NCBI RefSeq assembly: GCF_003863365.1
Contig: NZ_RQXT01000041.1
Location: forward strand, 1-64,000
DNA from: Mesorhizobium tamadayense
Lineage (GTDB): Bacteria; Pseudomonadota; Alphaproteobacteria; Rhizobiales; Rhizobiaceae
DNA length: 64,000 nt
Direction: 5' to 3'
Positions 16,961-25,150 of the stretch are shown piece by piece. A program made the position numbers and the translations under genes. The notes beneath the pieces are model-generated. The model was not told where the DNA came from. It worked only from the letters and a program-made list of their open reading frames with translations, and searched no databases. Each line of letters begins with the position of its first letter. Positions within the stretch are counted from its first letter, which is position 1.

Positions 16961-17398
16961 TCAGGGGCAGTCCTGAACGAAGGCGGCGACATTGACGCTG
17001 CCGCCCTGGCTGATGTCGGCGTTGCACCCGTGGCCGACCTGGACGCCGGCGGCGATGTTGCCGTTGCCGTCCTGCGTTAGGATTGCCGTGTGGTTCGAGC
17101 CGAACTGGCCGATGCCTGCGGCGTTGCGGTTGCCGTACTGATAGGTCGCGCCGTGGTTGTTGACGCCCTGCTGCCCGATCACCGACAGGTTGCGATGACC
17201 ATATTGCTGGCCGATCGCCGTGTTGAAGCGGCCATCCTGGTGGAAATGGATGCGGTTGCGGTAGCCATGCTGGGCGCCGCCGGCGGAATTGCGCCAGCCA
17301 TATTGTTCGATGTTCACGTCGTTGGCCATGGCGGGTGCGACGGCTGCGTAGCCGACGGCGGCGGCAAAGGCTGCGGCGATGATTGATGAGCGGGTCAT
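16961..17398 (-). CDS. Curlin-repeat protein, major CsgA-like subunit
   Basis: A 145-residue exported protein with signal MTRSSIIAAAFAAAVGYAAV cleaved near AMA-ND. Directly after it run about ten curlin repeats of roughly 11 residues with Q-x-G-x2-N cores: EQYGWRN, AQHGYRN, HQDGRFN, QQYGHRN, QQGVNN, YQYGNRN, QFGSN, TQDGNGN, QVGHGCN, SQGGSVN. This is the architecture of an amyloid fibre subunit. GGAG precedes the ATG. It leads the cluster. The secretion and nucleation genes csgB, csgE, csgF and csgG are absent nearby. Confidence 0.85.
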   Translation of the reverse strand: MTRSSIIAAAFAAAVGYAAVAPAMANDVNIEQYGWRNSAGGAQHGYRNRIHFHQDGRFNTAIGQQYGHRNLSVIGQQGVNNHGATYQYGNRNAAGIGQFGSNHTAILTQDGNGNIAAGVQVGHGCNADISQGGSVNVAAFVQDCP

Positions 17399-17736
17399 GG
17401 GACTTCTCCTTCGATGCGGCAGGGGACCGCGGGTTGAACGGCCCTTTGTAGGGAAGTCGTCCGGAACGGAGGCTGAAGGCTCCATTCAGCAAAAATTCAT
17501 GACCGATTGGTTCGGACGTTTCGCAGCCGACGCAGCCCGCCATTCGGTTTGGCGAGGTCGCAATGCGTGAATACCTTGCCCGCCGAGGAGCCAGCCACAG
17601 GGGTGGAGGCGTCCGCTGGCACCGGACTCGGGCGCGGAAAAGCACGGTGACTTTCGGGCCACCTCAATTGCCAAAAAATGCTGGGTTTTCCTGTCCGCCG
17701 CGGCGGGCGCCGGCGGCGCGGCTCGCAAAATTCCGC

Positions 17737-17812
17737 TGGTGGAGCTGAGGGGGATCGAACCCCTGACCTCATCATTGCGAACGATGCGCTCTCCCAGCTG
17801 AGCTACAGCCCC
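17737..17812 (-). tRNA. tRNA-Ala (anticodon CGC)
   Basis: The reverse complement folds as a 76-base tRNA: acceptor GGGGCTG with CAGCTCC, D-loop AGCTCAGCTGGGAGAGC, anticodon loop TTCGCAA (anticodon CGC, reading GCG), T-arm GGGGTTCGATCCCC and an encoded CCA end. All stems pair, with one G-U in the acceptor. Confidence 0.97.
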
Positions 17813-17829
17813 GTTCCAGCGGATGGGCT

Positions 17830-17857
17830 TGTATCGGTCGCGGCGGTTTGATGTCAA
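17830..17857 (-). promoter_or_regulatory. Promoter of tRNA-Ala
   Basis: On the minus strand TTGACA (17857-17852) is followed after 16 bases by GATACA (17835-17830), about 18 bases before the tRNA 5' end. The preceding C gives the CTTGAC form favoured in alphaproteobacteria. Confidence 0.6.
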
Positions 17858-17953
17858 GGCGAAACGGCTGCCTGGCGTCGAGGCGCAGAAACCGCCGGGC
17901 CTTGCCGGTTCCGCGCGCAATGGCTACATGTCGGCGACAATTTGGAGACCGGC

Positions 17954-18244
17954 ATGATCGCCCTTATTCAAACCATCGTCATGGCGCTTGATATCTACTG
18001 GTGGATCATCATCGCCTCGGCGATCTTTTCCTGGCTTTATGCCTTCAATGTCGTCAACTCGCGCAACCAGTTCGTGGGCACGATCGGCAATATGCTCTAC
18101 CGCCTGACCGATCCGGCGCTGCGCCCGATTCGGCGATTCATGCCCGATCTCGGCGGCATCGACATCTCGCCGATCATCCTTCTGCTAATCATCTTCTTCA
18201 TCCGGCAGTTTTTGATCACCACCGTCTGGTCTTGGGTCGCCTGA
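17954..18244 (+). CDS. YggT-family integral membrane protein
   Basis: A 96-residue protein with two hydrophobic hairpin segments separated by the family motif LYRLTDPALRPIRRFMPDLGGIDISPI (read in parts). YggT/CCB3-like proteins are small inner-membrane factors linked to membrane protein or cytochrome assembly and osmotic tolerance. GGAG lies six bases before ATG 17954. It is followed after 10 bases by a DUF167 gene, the common yggT-yggU pairing. Confidence 0.9.
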   Translation: MIALIQTIVMALDIYWWIIIASAIFSWLYAFNVVNSRNQFVGTIGNMLYRLTDPALRPIRRFMPDLGGIDISPIILLLIIFFIRQFLITTVWSWVA

Positions 18245-18254
18245 ACCGGGCCTG

Positions 18255-18569
18255 ATGAGCACGCCGTTCCGTGCGCGCGATGACGGCATCGACCTTTACG
18301 TGCGGCTGACGCCGAAAGCGGCGGTGGATCGAATCGAAGGGGTCGAGACGGCGGCCGACGGACGCAGCCATCTCAAGGCGCGCGTGCGCGCCGTGCCGGA
18401 GAAGGGCGCGGCCAATGCCGCGCTGGAACGGCTGGTGGCAAAGGCGCTTGGCGTTCCGGGGTCGGCGGTGTCTGTCGTCGCCGGCGGCACATCGAGGCTG
18501 AAGACGCTGCGGATCTTGGGTGATGCGGCGGTATTGGTGAAGGGCGTCGAGGCTCTTTCCGATAGCTGA
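18255..18569 (+). CDS. DUF167 (YggU-family) protein
   Basis: A 104-residue cytoplasmic protein with the family pattern: LYVRLTPKAAVDRIEG at the start, LKARVRAVPEKGAANAALER in the middle and VSVVAGGTSRLKTLRI near the end. Molecular role is unknown. The upstream start region lacks a strong ribosome-binding site, so translation may be coupled to yggT. Confidence 0.9.
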   Translation: MSTPFRARDDGIDLYVRLTPKAAVDRIEGVETAADGRSHLKARVRAVPEKGAANAALERLVAKALGVPGSAVSVVAGGTSRLKTLRILGDAAVLVKGVEALSDS

Positions 18570-18624
18570 GATGACTCGCGCTACGGCGGCCGGTTCAACC
18601 GCATCGATCAGATATCGCCGGTCG

Positions 18625-18798
18625 GCGCTGCCCCTTGCCCTGCCGGGCATTTCTCCCCGTATAGTGACGGGGAGAAAGACACTGTCGCGTGTGATTTCGC
18701 CAATCGCCAGCGTTGCAGGAAAAGCGCCGAGATTGCGGCCCGCTCACTTCTCCCCGTTTACGGGGAGAAGGTGCCGGCAGGCGGATGAGGGGCAGCGC
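18625..18798. repeat. Family A mosaic repeat (RIME-like), copy 1
   Basis: A 174-base element with outer inverted ends GCGCTGCCCCT and AGGGGCAGCGC. Inside lie two hairpins, one at each side, TTCTCCCCGTATAGTGACGG with GGAGAA and CTTCTCCCCG with CGGGGAGAAG, separated by about 80 bases. It matches the description of rhizobial intergenic mosaic elements. It separates the DUF167 gene from the RpiR regulator. Confidence 0.8.
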
Positions 18799-18864
18799 CG
18801 CGGTTCGAAATTGAGCAGCTTGTGGCCGAGCCACTTTGCCAGCCGCAGACAAAAACAAGACCGC

Positions 18865-19746
18865 TCAATCGCCCAGCGGCAGCCTTGGATCATCGACCTT
18901 CAGCGTGTTCACGCTCTGCTTGATGCGGCGAAGGTTCTCCAGGACTTTCGGCCCTCGCGATTCGGCAACCGCGGTGGCGATCATGTCTAGGATGGCGAGC
19001 AGGGCGTAGCGCGACGAGGTCGGCTTGTAGATGTTGCCGTCCTCGAATGACTGCAACAGGATGACCGTGTCGGCGACCTTGGCCAATGCGGAGTCCGGCG
19101 CGGTGATGGCGACGGTCGCCGCGCCATATTGCTGCGCGACCTCGACCGCCTCGATCACCGAGCGCGCATAGCCCGAAACCGAGAAGGCGATCAGCGTCGT
19201 CTCGGGCGTCGCGACGGCGGCGTACATGCGCTGCAACTGGCCGTCGATCTGCGCGAGCGCCGACAGGCCGAGGCGGAACAGCCGGTTCTGCATCTCCGTC
19301 GCCATCATCGAGGAAATGCCGCCAGAGCCGATGCAAAGCACATTGCCGGAACTGGCGATCCTCGCGGCAACGCTCACCAACACGCCCATGTCGAGGTTCT
19401 CGCTGGCACGCTGGATCGCCGCGATCGCCGCTTCGGTGATGGCCGAAGCGATGCGTTGCTCGCGCGCGTCGCGGCTCAGCGGTTCCGGCGACAGATACTG
19501 GCCGCCGATGGCGATCGCCTGCGCCAGATAGAACTTGAAATCGCGAAGGCCCTCGCAGCCGAGATTGCGGCAGAAGCGGGTGACGGTCGGCTCGCTGACG
19601 CCGACGCGCGCGGCAATCTCCGAGATCGCCGCCTTGGAGGCGAAGTCGAGATCGGAAAGCACGAGCCCGGCCAGCCGGCGGTCCGACTTGGTGCCGTCCT
19701 GCGAGATCAATTGCAGGCGGGTGATGATGTCGGCCGGCGTCTTCAT
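18865..19746 (-). CDS. MurR/RpiR-family transcriptional regulator
   Basis: A 293-residue regulator: an N-terminal HTH_6 domain (about residues 1-77, with SKAAISEIAARVGVSEPTVT and FCRNLGC) and a C-terminal SIS sugar-phosphate-binding domain (about 125-260, with GSGGISSMMATEM and AFSVSGYARSVIEA). It presumably senses a phosphosugar derived from the sugar imported by the adjacent ABC system. It is the last gene of the minus-strand operon SDR-ATPase-regulator, 23 bases after the ATPase stop. Confidence 0.92.
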   Translation of the reverse strand: MKTPADIITRLQLISQDGTKSDRRLAGLVLSDLDFASKAAISEIAARVGVSEPTVTRFCRNLGCEGLRDFKFYLAQAIAIGGQYLSPEPLSRDAREQRIASAITEAAIAAIQRASENLDMGVLVSVAARIASSGNVLCIGSGGISSMMATEMQNRLFRLGLSALAQIDGQLQRMYAAVATPETTLIAFSVSGYARSVIEAVEVAQQYGAATVAITAPDSALAKVADTVILLQSFEDGNIYKPTSSRYALLAILDMIATAVAESRGPKVLENLRRIKQSVNTLKVDDPRLPLGD

Positions 19747-19769
19747 GGCGTCATCTCATGTCTTCATCA

Positions 19770-20837
19770 TCACAGGGGCAGGCCGGTCGCCTTGTCGAAG
19801 AGATGGATGTTGCGTGGGTCGACGGTCACCGGCAGGCGGTCGCCCGGCTTCACCTGAAGCCGGTCGCGGAACACGGCGCGCACCGTATCAGTGCCGACCG
19901 AGCCATAGACATGCGTTTCCGACCCGGTCGGCTCGACGACGTCGACATCGATCGCGATGGCGTCCTCGGCGGCGCCGATGACGAAATGCTCCGGGCGGAT
20001 GCCGGCTTCGACCGTGTCCGCGGCGGAAGCGGCCTTGCCGGCCAGCGCCAAACGGCCGCCGCCCTTGGTCTCGAACCAGGACTTGGCGTCGGCGGTCCTC
20101 AGCGCGCCGGAAACAAAGCTCATCGAGGGCGAGCCGATGAAGGCGGCGACGAATTTGTTGGCCGGCCGGTCATAGAGTTCCAGCGGCTGCCCGACCTGCT
20201 GGATGCGGCCGCGGTCCATCACCACGATGCGGTCGGCCATGGTCATGGCCTCGATCTGGTCGTGGGTGACATAGACGATGGTCGATTTCAGCCGCTGATG
20301 CAGCGCCTTGATCTCGGTGCGCATCTGCACGCGCAACTGCGCGTCGAGATTGGAAAGCGGCTCGTCGAACAGGAAGACGGAAGGCTCGCGCACGATGGCG
20401 CGGCCCATGGCGACGCGCTGGCGCTGGCCGCCCGACAATTGCCTTGGGTAGCGGTCGAGATAGGAGAAGAGGTTGAGCACACCGGAGGCCTTCTTCACCT
20501 TGTCGTCGATCGCGGCACGCGTCTCGCCACGTATCTTCGGGCCGAAGCCGATATTGTCGGCGGCCTTCAGATGCGGAAACAGCGCGTAGGACTGGAAGAC
20601 CATGGCGATGTTGCGCTTCTGCGGCGGCAGGTCGTTGGCGCGCACGCCGCCGATAATGAGATCGCCGGAGGTGATCGTCTCCAGCCCGGCCAGCATGCGC
20701 AGCAGGGTCGACTTGCCGCAGCCGGACGGGCCGACCAGCACGACGAACTCGCCGCTGTGGATCTCCAGGTTGATGTCCTCGAGGATCCCGTGCTGGCCGA
20801 AGGATTTCGACAGGTTGCGAAACAGGACATCGGTCAT
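19770..20837 (-). CDS. Carbohydrate ABC transporter ATP-binding protein (UgpC/MalK type)
   Basis: A 355-residue ATPase: Walker A GPSGCGKST (residues 36-44), Q-loop FQSYALFPHL, signature LSGGQ (134-138), Walker B FLFDEP (155-160) and a C-terminal TOBE/MalK regulatory domain ending in a DPRNIHLFD motif. It would couple to the two permeases encoded on the opposite strand at 23.3-25.1 kb. ATG 20837 is preferred over the overlapping GTG at 20843 because GGGAG is then correctly spaced. Confidence 0.92.
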   Translation of the reverse strand: MTDVLFRNLSKSFGQHGILEDINLEIHSGEFVVLVGPSGCGKSTLLRMLAGLETITSGDLIIGGVRANDLPPQKRNIAMVFQSYALFPHLKAADNIGFGPKIRGETRAAIDDKVKKASGVLNLFSYLDRYPRQLSGGQRQRVAMGRAIVREPSVFLFDEPLSNLDAQLRVQMRTEIKALHQRLKSTIVYVTHDQIEAMTMADRIVVMDRGRIQQVGQPLELYDRPANKFVAAFIGSPSMSFVSGALRTADAKSWFETKGGGRLALAGKAASAADTVEAGIRPEHFVIGAAEDAIAIDVDVVEPTGSETHVYGSVGTDTVRAVFRDRLQVKPGDRLPVTVDPRNIHLFDKATGLPL

Positions 20838-20839
20838 GG

Positions 20840-21610
20840 TCACGCTCCCAATATATCGTCGATGAAAGGCAGGTAGCCGGCCGTCAGCCCGGCGTCCACC
20901 GGCACCACCGCGCCAGTTATGCCGGAAGCCCGGTCGGAGGCAAGGAAAGCAACGGCTTCAGCCACCTCCAATGCGTTGACGATGCGGCCGAGCGGATAGA
21001 GCCGCTTCAGCCGGCCGAGGATATCAGGGTTCTTGGCCAGGCGATGGTTCCAGGCGGCGGTGCGGATCGAGCCCGGGCACACGACATTGGCGCGCACGCC
21101 GCAGCGGCCGAGCTCGACGGCGATCGACTTGGCATAGGCGTTGATGCCGGCCTTGGCCGCGGCATAGGCTGGATTGCCGAAATGCGCGATGGCGTTGACC
21201 GAGGAGATGAAGACGACGCTGCCCGAGCCGCGCGCGGCCATCGCCTTGACGATCGGATCGGCGAAAGTCATCACGCCGGTCAGGTTGAGGTCGAGCTCCT
21301 GCTCTATTCTGTCCGCCGTCAGCGCCTTCAAGGTCTCGGCGCGCGTCCAGCCGGCATTGTTGATCAGGATGTCCGGGACGCCGTCTTTGTCGAGCAAAGC
21401 GGGGATCGCCGCCTCGATCGAGGCGCGGTCGAGCAGGTTGAAGACGTGGCGCGACGCGATATGCGAGCTGGCCAGCGCTTCGGCCGACTGGTCGCAGCCG
21501 ACGACGCGCGCACCGCGTTCGGCCACAAGCTGCACGATCGCCGAGCCTAGGCCGCCGCCGGCGCCGGTGACGACAACGGTCCTGCCCTCGAAATCGGCCT
21601 TCGACGCCAC
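20840..21610 (-). CDS. SDR-family oxidoreductase of the sugar-uptake locus
   Basis: A 256-residue short-chain dehydrogenase with TGAGGGLG (nucleotide binding), INNAGW, catalytic Ser in FISSVNA and YAAAK, and a VDAGLTAGYL C-terminus. It starts with GTG at 21610 behind a strong GGAGGAG eight bases upstream; the longer in-frame upstream stretch is not coding in style. Its location at the head of a sugar-transport operon suggests oxidation of the imported sugar or polyol. Confidence 0.88.
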   Translation of the reverse strand: MASKADFEGRTVVVTGAGGGLGSAIVQLVAERGARVVGCDQSAEALASSHIASRHVFNLLDRASIEAAIPALLDKDGVPDILINNAGWTRAETLKALTADRIEQELDLNLTGVMTFADPIVKAMAARGSGSVVFISSVNAIAHFGNPAYAAAKAGINAYAKSIAVELGRCGVRANVVCPGSIRTAAWNHRLAKNPDILGRLKRLYPLGRIVNALEVAEAVAFLASDRASGITGAVVPVDAGLTAGYLPFIDDILGA

Positions 21611-21782
21611 GATGCGCGCTCCTCCGCCCGTCAAATAGCGAAAGAACGCTACCCAACGAAATGTAATTAAGCAACATGATAAACTGCTTGCATCACGGAA
21701 AGCCATCGATAATGTAGGAAAGTCACATAAATACTGCGCCCCATCCGGCCAGGCGCGAATGCGCATCAACGGGAGAGATCAG
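21611..21782. promoter_or_regulatory. Divergent promoter region of the sugar-uptake locus
   Basis: A 172-base A+T-richer spacer between the two divergent operons. A possible plus-strand promoter is TTGCAT (21688-21693), 17 bases, AATGTA (21711-21716). RpiR control would most simply act here on both operons; I see no unambiguous operator. Confidence 0.4.
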
Positions 21783-23012
21783 ATGAACCTTGCGAGATGG
21801 ACTGTCGGCCTGTTGGCCGGAATGAGCATGCTGGCGCTTGCCGCGCCGGCGGACGCCGGCGAGGTGCGGGTCACCGTCGCCGAATACAGCGCCAAGACCG
21901 GCCCCTATTTCGCAGAGGTGAAGAAGGAGTTCGAGGCGGCCAATCCGGGCATCACCATCAAGTATGAAGTGGTGCCGTGGGATGTGCTGCTGCAAAAGCT
22001 CACCACCGACATCACCGCCGGCACCAATGCCGACCTTTCGATCATCGGCACGCGCTGGCTGATCGACTTTGTTCAGCAGGACGTCGCCGAGCCGCTCGAC
22101 GGCTACATCACGCCCGAGTTCAAGGATCGCTTCATCGACACCTTCCTGCAGCCCTCGATCATGGAGGGCAAGACCTACGGCCTGCCGATCGCGGCTTCGG
22201 CGCGCGCCATGTATTACAACAAGGAACTGTTCGAGAAGGCCGGCATCGCCAAGCCGCCGGCGACCTGGACCGAGCTGCAGGAAGACGCGCGCAAGATCAA
22301 GGCGCAGGGTGCCTTCGGATTCGGCCTGCAGGGCAAGGAGATCGAAACCGACGTCTACTATTATTATGCGATGTGGTCGCAGGGCACCGAGATCCTCAAC
22401 AAGGACGGCACGTCCGGCTTGAGCACGCCGGGGGCGCTCGAAGCCGCCAAGCTCTACAAGTCGATGATCGATGAGGGCCTGACGGAGCCCGGCGTCACCT
22501 CCAACAACCGCGAGGACGTGCAGAACCTGTTCAAGCAGGGCAAGGTCGGCATGATGATCACCGCGCCCTTCCTGTCCAACCAGATCAAGGAAGAGGCGCC
22601 TAGCCTGAAATACGGCGTCGCCGCCATTCCGGCCGGGCCGACCGGCGCGCGCGGCACCTATGGCGTCACCGATTCCATCATCATGTTCAAGAACTCCAAG
22701 AACAAGGACGAGGCCTGGAAGCTGCTCGACTTCCTGTTCACCAAGGAGCAGCGCGCCAAGTTCACGCAGGGCGAAGGCTTCCTGCCGGTGAACAAGGAAG
22801 AGGCGAAGATGGATTATTACGTCAACAACGCCGACCTCGCCGCCTTCACCGCGCTGTTGCCCGACGCGCGTTTCGCGCCGGTCATCCCGGGCTGGGAAGA
22901 GATTGCACAGATCACCTCGGACGCCATGCAGAAGATCTATCTCGGCAGCGCCGAGCCCGAAGCCGCTCTGAAGGATGCCGCTGCCAAGGCCAACGGCGTG
23001 CTGAAGAAATAG
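21783..23012 (+). CDS. Sugar ABC transporter extracellular substrate-binding protein
   Basis: A 409-residue periplasmic binding protein of family 1 (MalE/UgpB-like). The Sec signal is MNLARWTVGLLAGMSMLALA, cleaved after ADA. The body shows AASARAMYYNKELFEKAGI and FKQGKVGMMITAPF, typical of the family. GGGAGAG precedes ATG 21783. First gene of a plus-strand operon; the ligand is not predictable beyond a mono- or oligosaccharide or polyol. Confidence 0.92.
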   Translation: MNLARWTVGLLAGMSMLALAAPADAGEVRVTVAEYSAKTGPYFAEVKKEFEAANPGITIKYEVVPWDVLLQKLTTDITAGTNADLSIIGTRWLIDFVQQDVAEPLDGYITPEFKDRFIDTFLQPSIMEGKTYGLPIAASARAMYYNKELFEKAGIAKPPATWTELQEDARKIKAQGAFGFGLQGKEIETDVYYYYAMWSQGTEILNKDGTSGLSTPGALEAAKLYKSMIDEGLTEPGVTSNNREDVQNLFKQGKVGMMITAPFLSNQIKEEAPSLKYGVAAIPAGPTGARGTYGVTDSIIMFKNSKNKDEAWKLLDFLFTKEQRAKFTQGEGFLPVNKEEAKMDYYVNNADLAAFTALLPDARFAPVIPGWEEIAQITSDAMQKIYLGSAEPEAALKDAAAKANGVLKK

Positions 23013-23139
23013 CGCGTATCTCCCTGCGCCCGTGGCGCGCCCCACCCCGTCGGGGCGCGCCACACATCTCCCGGCCTTTGAGCGTTAGAAGAAGTCCGTG
23101 TGCAATCATTTCGGGACAAGCGACAGATCGTTGACCTCG

Positions 23140-23316
23140 GCGCCGCCCATTGCCCTGCCGGGCATTTCTTCCCGTATAGTGACGGGGAGAAAGGGCTGGC
23201 CGCAATCTCGGCGCCGTTCTTGCAACGCTGGAGATTGGCGAAGTCATTGATGAGAGCGCCCCTCTCCCCGTCACTATACGGGGAGAGGATGCCGGCAAGC
23301 AGGTGAGGGGCAGCGC
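23140..23316. repeat. Family A mosaic repeat (RIME-like), copy 2
   Basis: Starts GCGCCGCCCATTGCCCTGCC and ends GAGGGGCAGCGC, with TTCCCGTATAGTGACGGGGA and CTCCCCGTCACTATACGGGG hairpins inside. The interior appears inverted relative to copy 1. It occupies most of the 309-base gap between the binding protein and first permease, ending only five bases before the permease start codon. Confidence 0.8.
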
Positions 23317-23321
23317 AAAAC

Positions 23322-24248
23322 GTGCGTAAGGAATTCGAGGCCATTCAAGGTCCACCACAAAACGGTCCTAGTCAGCCAACGCAAAGCCGTATCCTGCCCT
23401 ATCTGCTGACGCTTCCCAGCCTGTTTTTGGCGGCCGTGGTGATCTTCTGGCCGGTCTGGGACCTTGTCCAGATCTCGACGCATGATGTGAACCGCTTTGG
23501 CCAGCTGCGCGACTTCAGCGGCCTGACCAATTTCTGGGCGCTCGCCGCCGATCCCGATTTCGTCGCCGCCCTCTGGCGCACCGGCTTGTGGACCGTGCTG
23601 GTGGTCGGCGGCGCGCTGCTGTTGTCGATCCCCGTGGCGATCATCCTCAATACCGACTTCTACGGCCGCGGAATTGCGCGCGTCATCATCATGCTGCCCT
23701 GGGCGGTGTCGCTCACCATGACCGCGGTGGTCTGGCGCTGGGCGCTCAACGGCGAAAGCGGCATGCTGAATTCGGCGCTGATGAAGCTTGGTATCATCAG
23801 CCAGAACATCCAGTGGCTGGCGAGCGCCGAGACCGCTTTTCCGATGCAGGTGCTGATCGGCATCCTGGTGACGGTGCCGTTCACCACCACGATCTTCCTC
23901 GGCGGCCTGTCGTCTATCCCGGACGATCTTTACGAGGCCGCGGCGCTGGAAGGCGCAACGCCCCTCCAGCAGTTCCGCGAGGTCACCTTTCCGCTCTTGA
24001 AGCCGTTCATCAACATCGCGATCGTGCTGAACACCATCTACGTCTTCAACTCCTTCCCGATCATCTGGGTGATGACGCAGGGCGGGCCGGCGAACTCGAC
24101 CGACATCCTGGTCACGCATCTCTACAAGCTCGCTTTCCGCATCGGCAAGCTCGGCGAGGCCTCGGCGGTGTCGCTGGTGATGTTCGCCATCCTGCTCGTC
24201 TTCACGATGATCTATGTGCGGCTCGCCATGCGGGAGCAACGCGCATGA
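23322..24248 (+). CDS. Sugar ABC transporter permease (UgpA/MalF type)
   Basis: A 308-residue inner-membrane protein with six predicted helices and the EAA loop YEAAALEGATPLQQFREVTF (about residues 205-224). The GTG at 23322 has no good ribosome-binding site and sits just after a repeat element; the insertion may have replaced the native leader. It works with the next gene as a heterodimer. Confidence 0.9.
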   Translation: MRKEFEAIQGPPQNGPSQPTQSRILPYLLTLPSLFLAAVVIFWPVWDLVQISTHDVNRFGQLRDFSGLTNFWALAADPDFVAALWRTGLWTVLVVGGALLLSIPVAIILNTDFYGRGIARVIIMLPWAVSLTMTAVVWRWALNGESGMLNSALMKLGIISQNIQWLASAETAFPMQVLIGILVTVPFTTTIFLGGLSSIPDDLYEAAALEGATPLQQFREVTFPLLKPFINIAIVLNTIYVFNSFPIIWVMTQGGPANSTDILVTHLYKLAFRIGKLGEASAVSLVMFAILLVFTMIYVRLAMREQRA

Positions 24249-25072
24249 GGAACGGCAAGCTGAGACGCTCCATCATCGCCTGGCTGCTGCTTGCGCCGCT
24301 GATCGTGGTGACGATCTTCCCCTTCGCGGTGATGTTGCTGACAGCGGTCAAACCGCGGACCGAAGTGCTCGCGCCCACCTGGTGGCCGAGCGAATTCCGC
24401 TGGTCGAATTTTGCCGACATGTGGGTGGCGACCGGCTTCGGCCAGGCGCTTCTCAATTCGCTCTATGTCTCGGCGCTGGCAACCGTCGGCGCCATCCTGA
24501 TCTCGGTGCCGGCGGCCTATGCCATGTCGCGCTTCCGCTTTGCCGGCTATGGCGGCTTCCGCCAGTTCCTTCTGATCTCGCAGATGATCTCGCCGATCGT
24601 GCTGGTGCTCGGCTTATTCCGGCTGATGGCCACCTGGGGCCTGGTCGAGAGCACGACGGCGCTCGGCTTCATCTACATGGCCTTCAACGTCGCCTTCACG
24701 GTGTGGATGCTGCAGAGCTATTTCGACACGATCCCGCGCGACCTCGAGGAGGCGGCCTGGATGGAAGGTGCCGGCCGCTGGCTGACCTTGCGAAAAGTGT
24801 TCCTGCCGCTCTGCCTGCCGGCCATCGCGGTGACGGCGATCTTCACCTTCATCAATGCCTGGAACGAGTTCGTCGTGGCGCTCACCATGCTGCGCAGCCA
24901 GGAAAGCTACACGCTGCCGATCCAGGTTTTCTCCCTGGTCGCGGGCCGCTATACGATCGAATGGCACCATGTCATGGCGGCCACGCTGCTTGCGACCCTG
25001 CCGGTGGCGATCCTCTTCATCTGGCTGCAGCGCTACCTCGTCCGCGGGCTGGCGCTCGGGGCAGTCAAATAG
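24245..25072 (+). CDS. Sugar ABC transporter permease (UgpE/MalG type)
   Basis: A 275-residue inner-membrane protein with six helices and the EAA-type loop LEEAAWMEGAGRWLTLRKVF. It overlaps the previous permease by four bases. The typical MalG-like C-terminus (LVRGLALGAVK) ends directly at a family C hairpin whose first base is the last base of the stop codon. Confidence 0.92.
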   Translation: MRNGKLRRSIIAWLLLAPLIVVTIFPFAVMLLTAVKPRTEVLAPTWWPSEFRWSNFADMWVATGFGQALLNSLYVSALATVGAILISVPAAYAMSRFRFAGYGGFRQFLLISQMISPIVLVLGLFRLMATWGLVESTTALGFIYMAFNVAFTVWMLQSYFDTIPRDLEEAAWMEGAGRWLTLRKVFLPLCLPAIAVTAIFTFINAWNEFVVALTMLRSQESYTLPIQVFSLVAGRYTIEWHHVMAATLLATLPVAILFIWLQRYLVRGLALGAVK

Positions 25073-25115
25073 CAATTCCAGGAAAAGTGTGTAGCGGTTT
25101 TTCGTCTGGAATTGC
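25072..25115. repeat. Family C hairpin, copy 2
   Basis: Arms GCAATTCCAG and CTGGAATTGC surround GAAAAGTGTGTAGCGGTTTT, the reverse complement of the core seen in copy 1. It lies between the permease and the M81 gene. Confidence 0.75.
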
Positions 25116-25150
25116 GAAAACAAATAGTTAGTCCACTGCACGGAGCGTTC

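Noticed and set aside
17676..17736. Terminator after tRNA-Ala
   Set aside because: GC-rich dyad and a T-run are present on the minus strand but separated by about 16 bases, so not a convincing intrinsic terminator.
21723..23063. Minus-strand frame of 446 codons opposite the sugar-binding protein
   Set aside because: Antisense shadow; the plus-strand protein has a signal peptide and family motifs.
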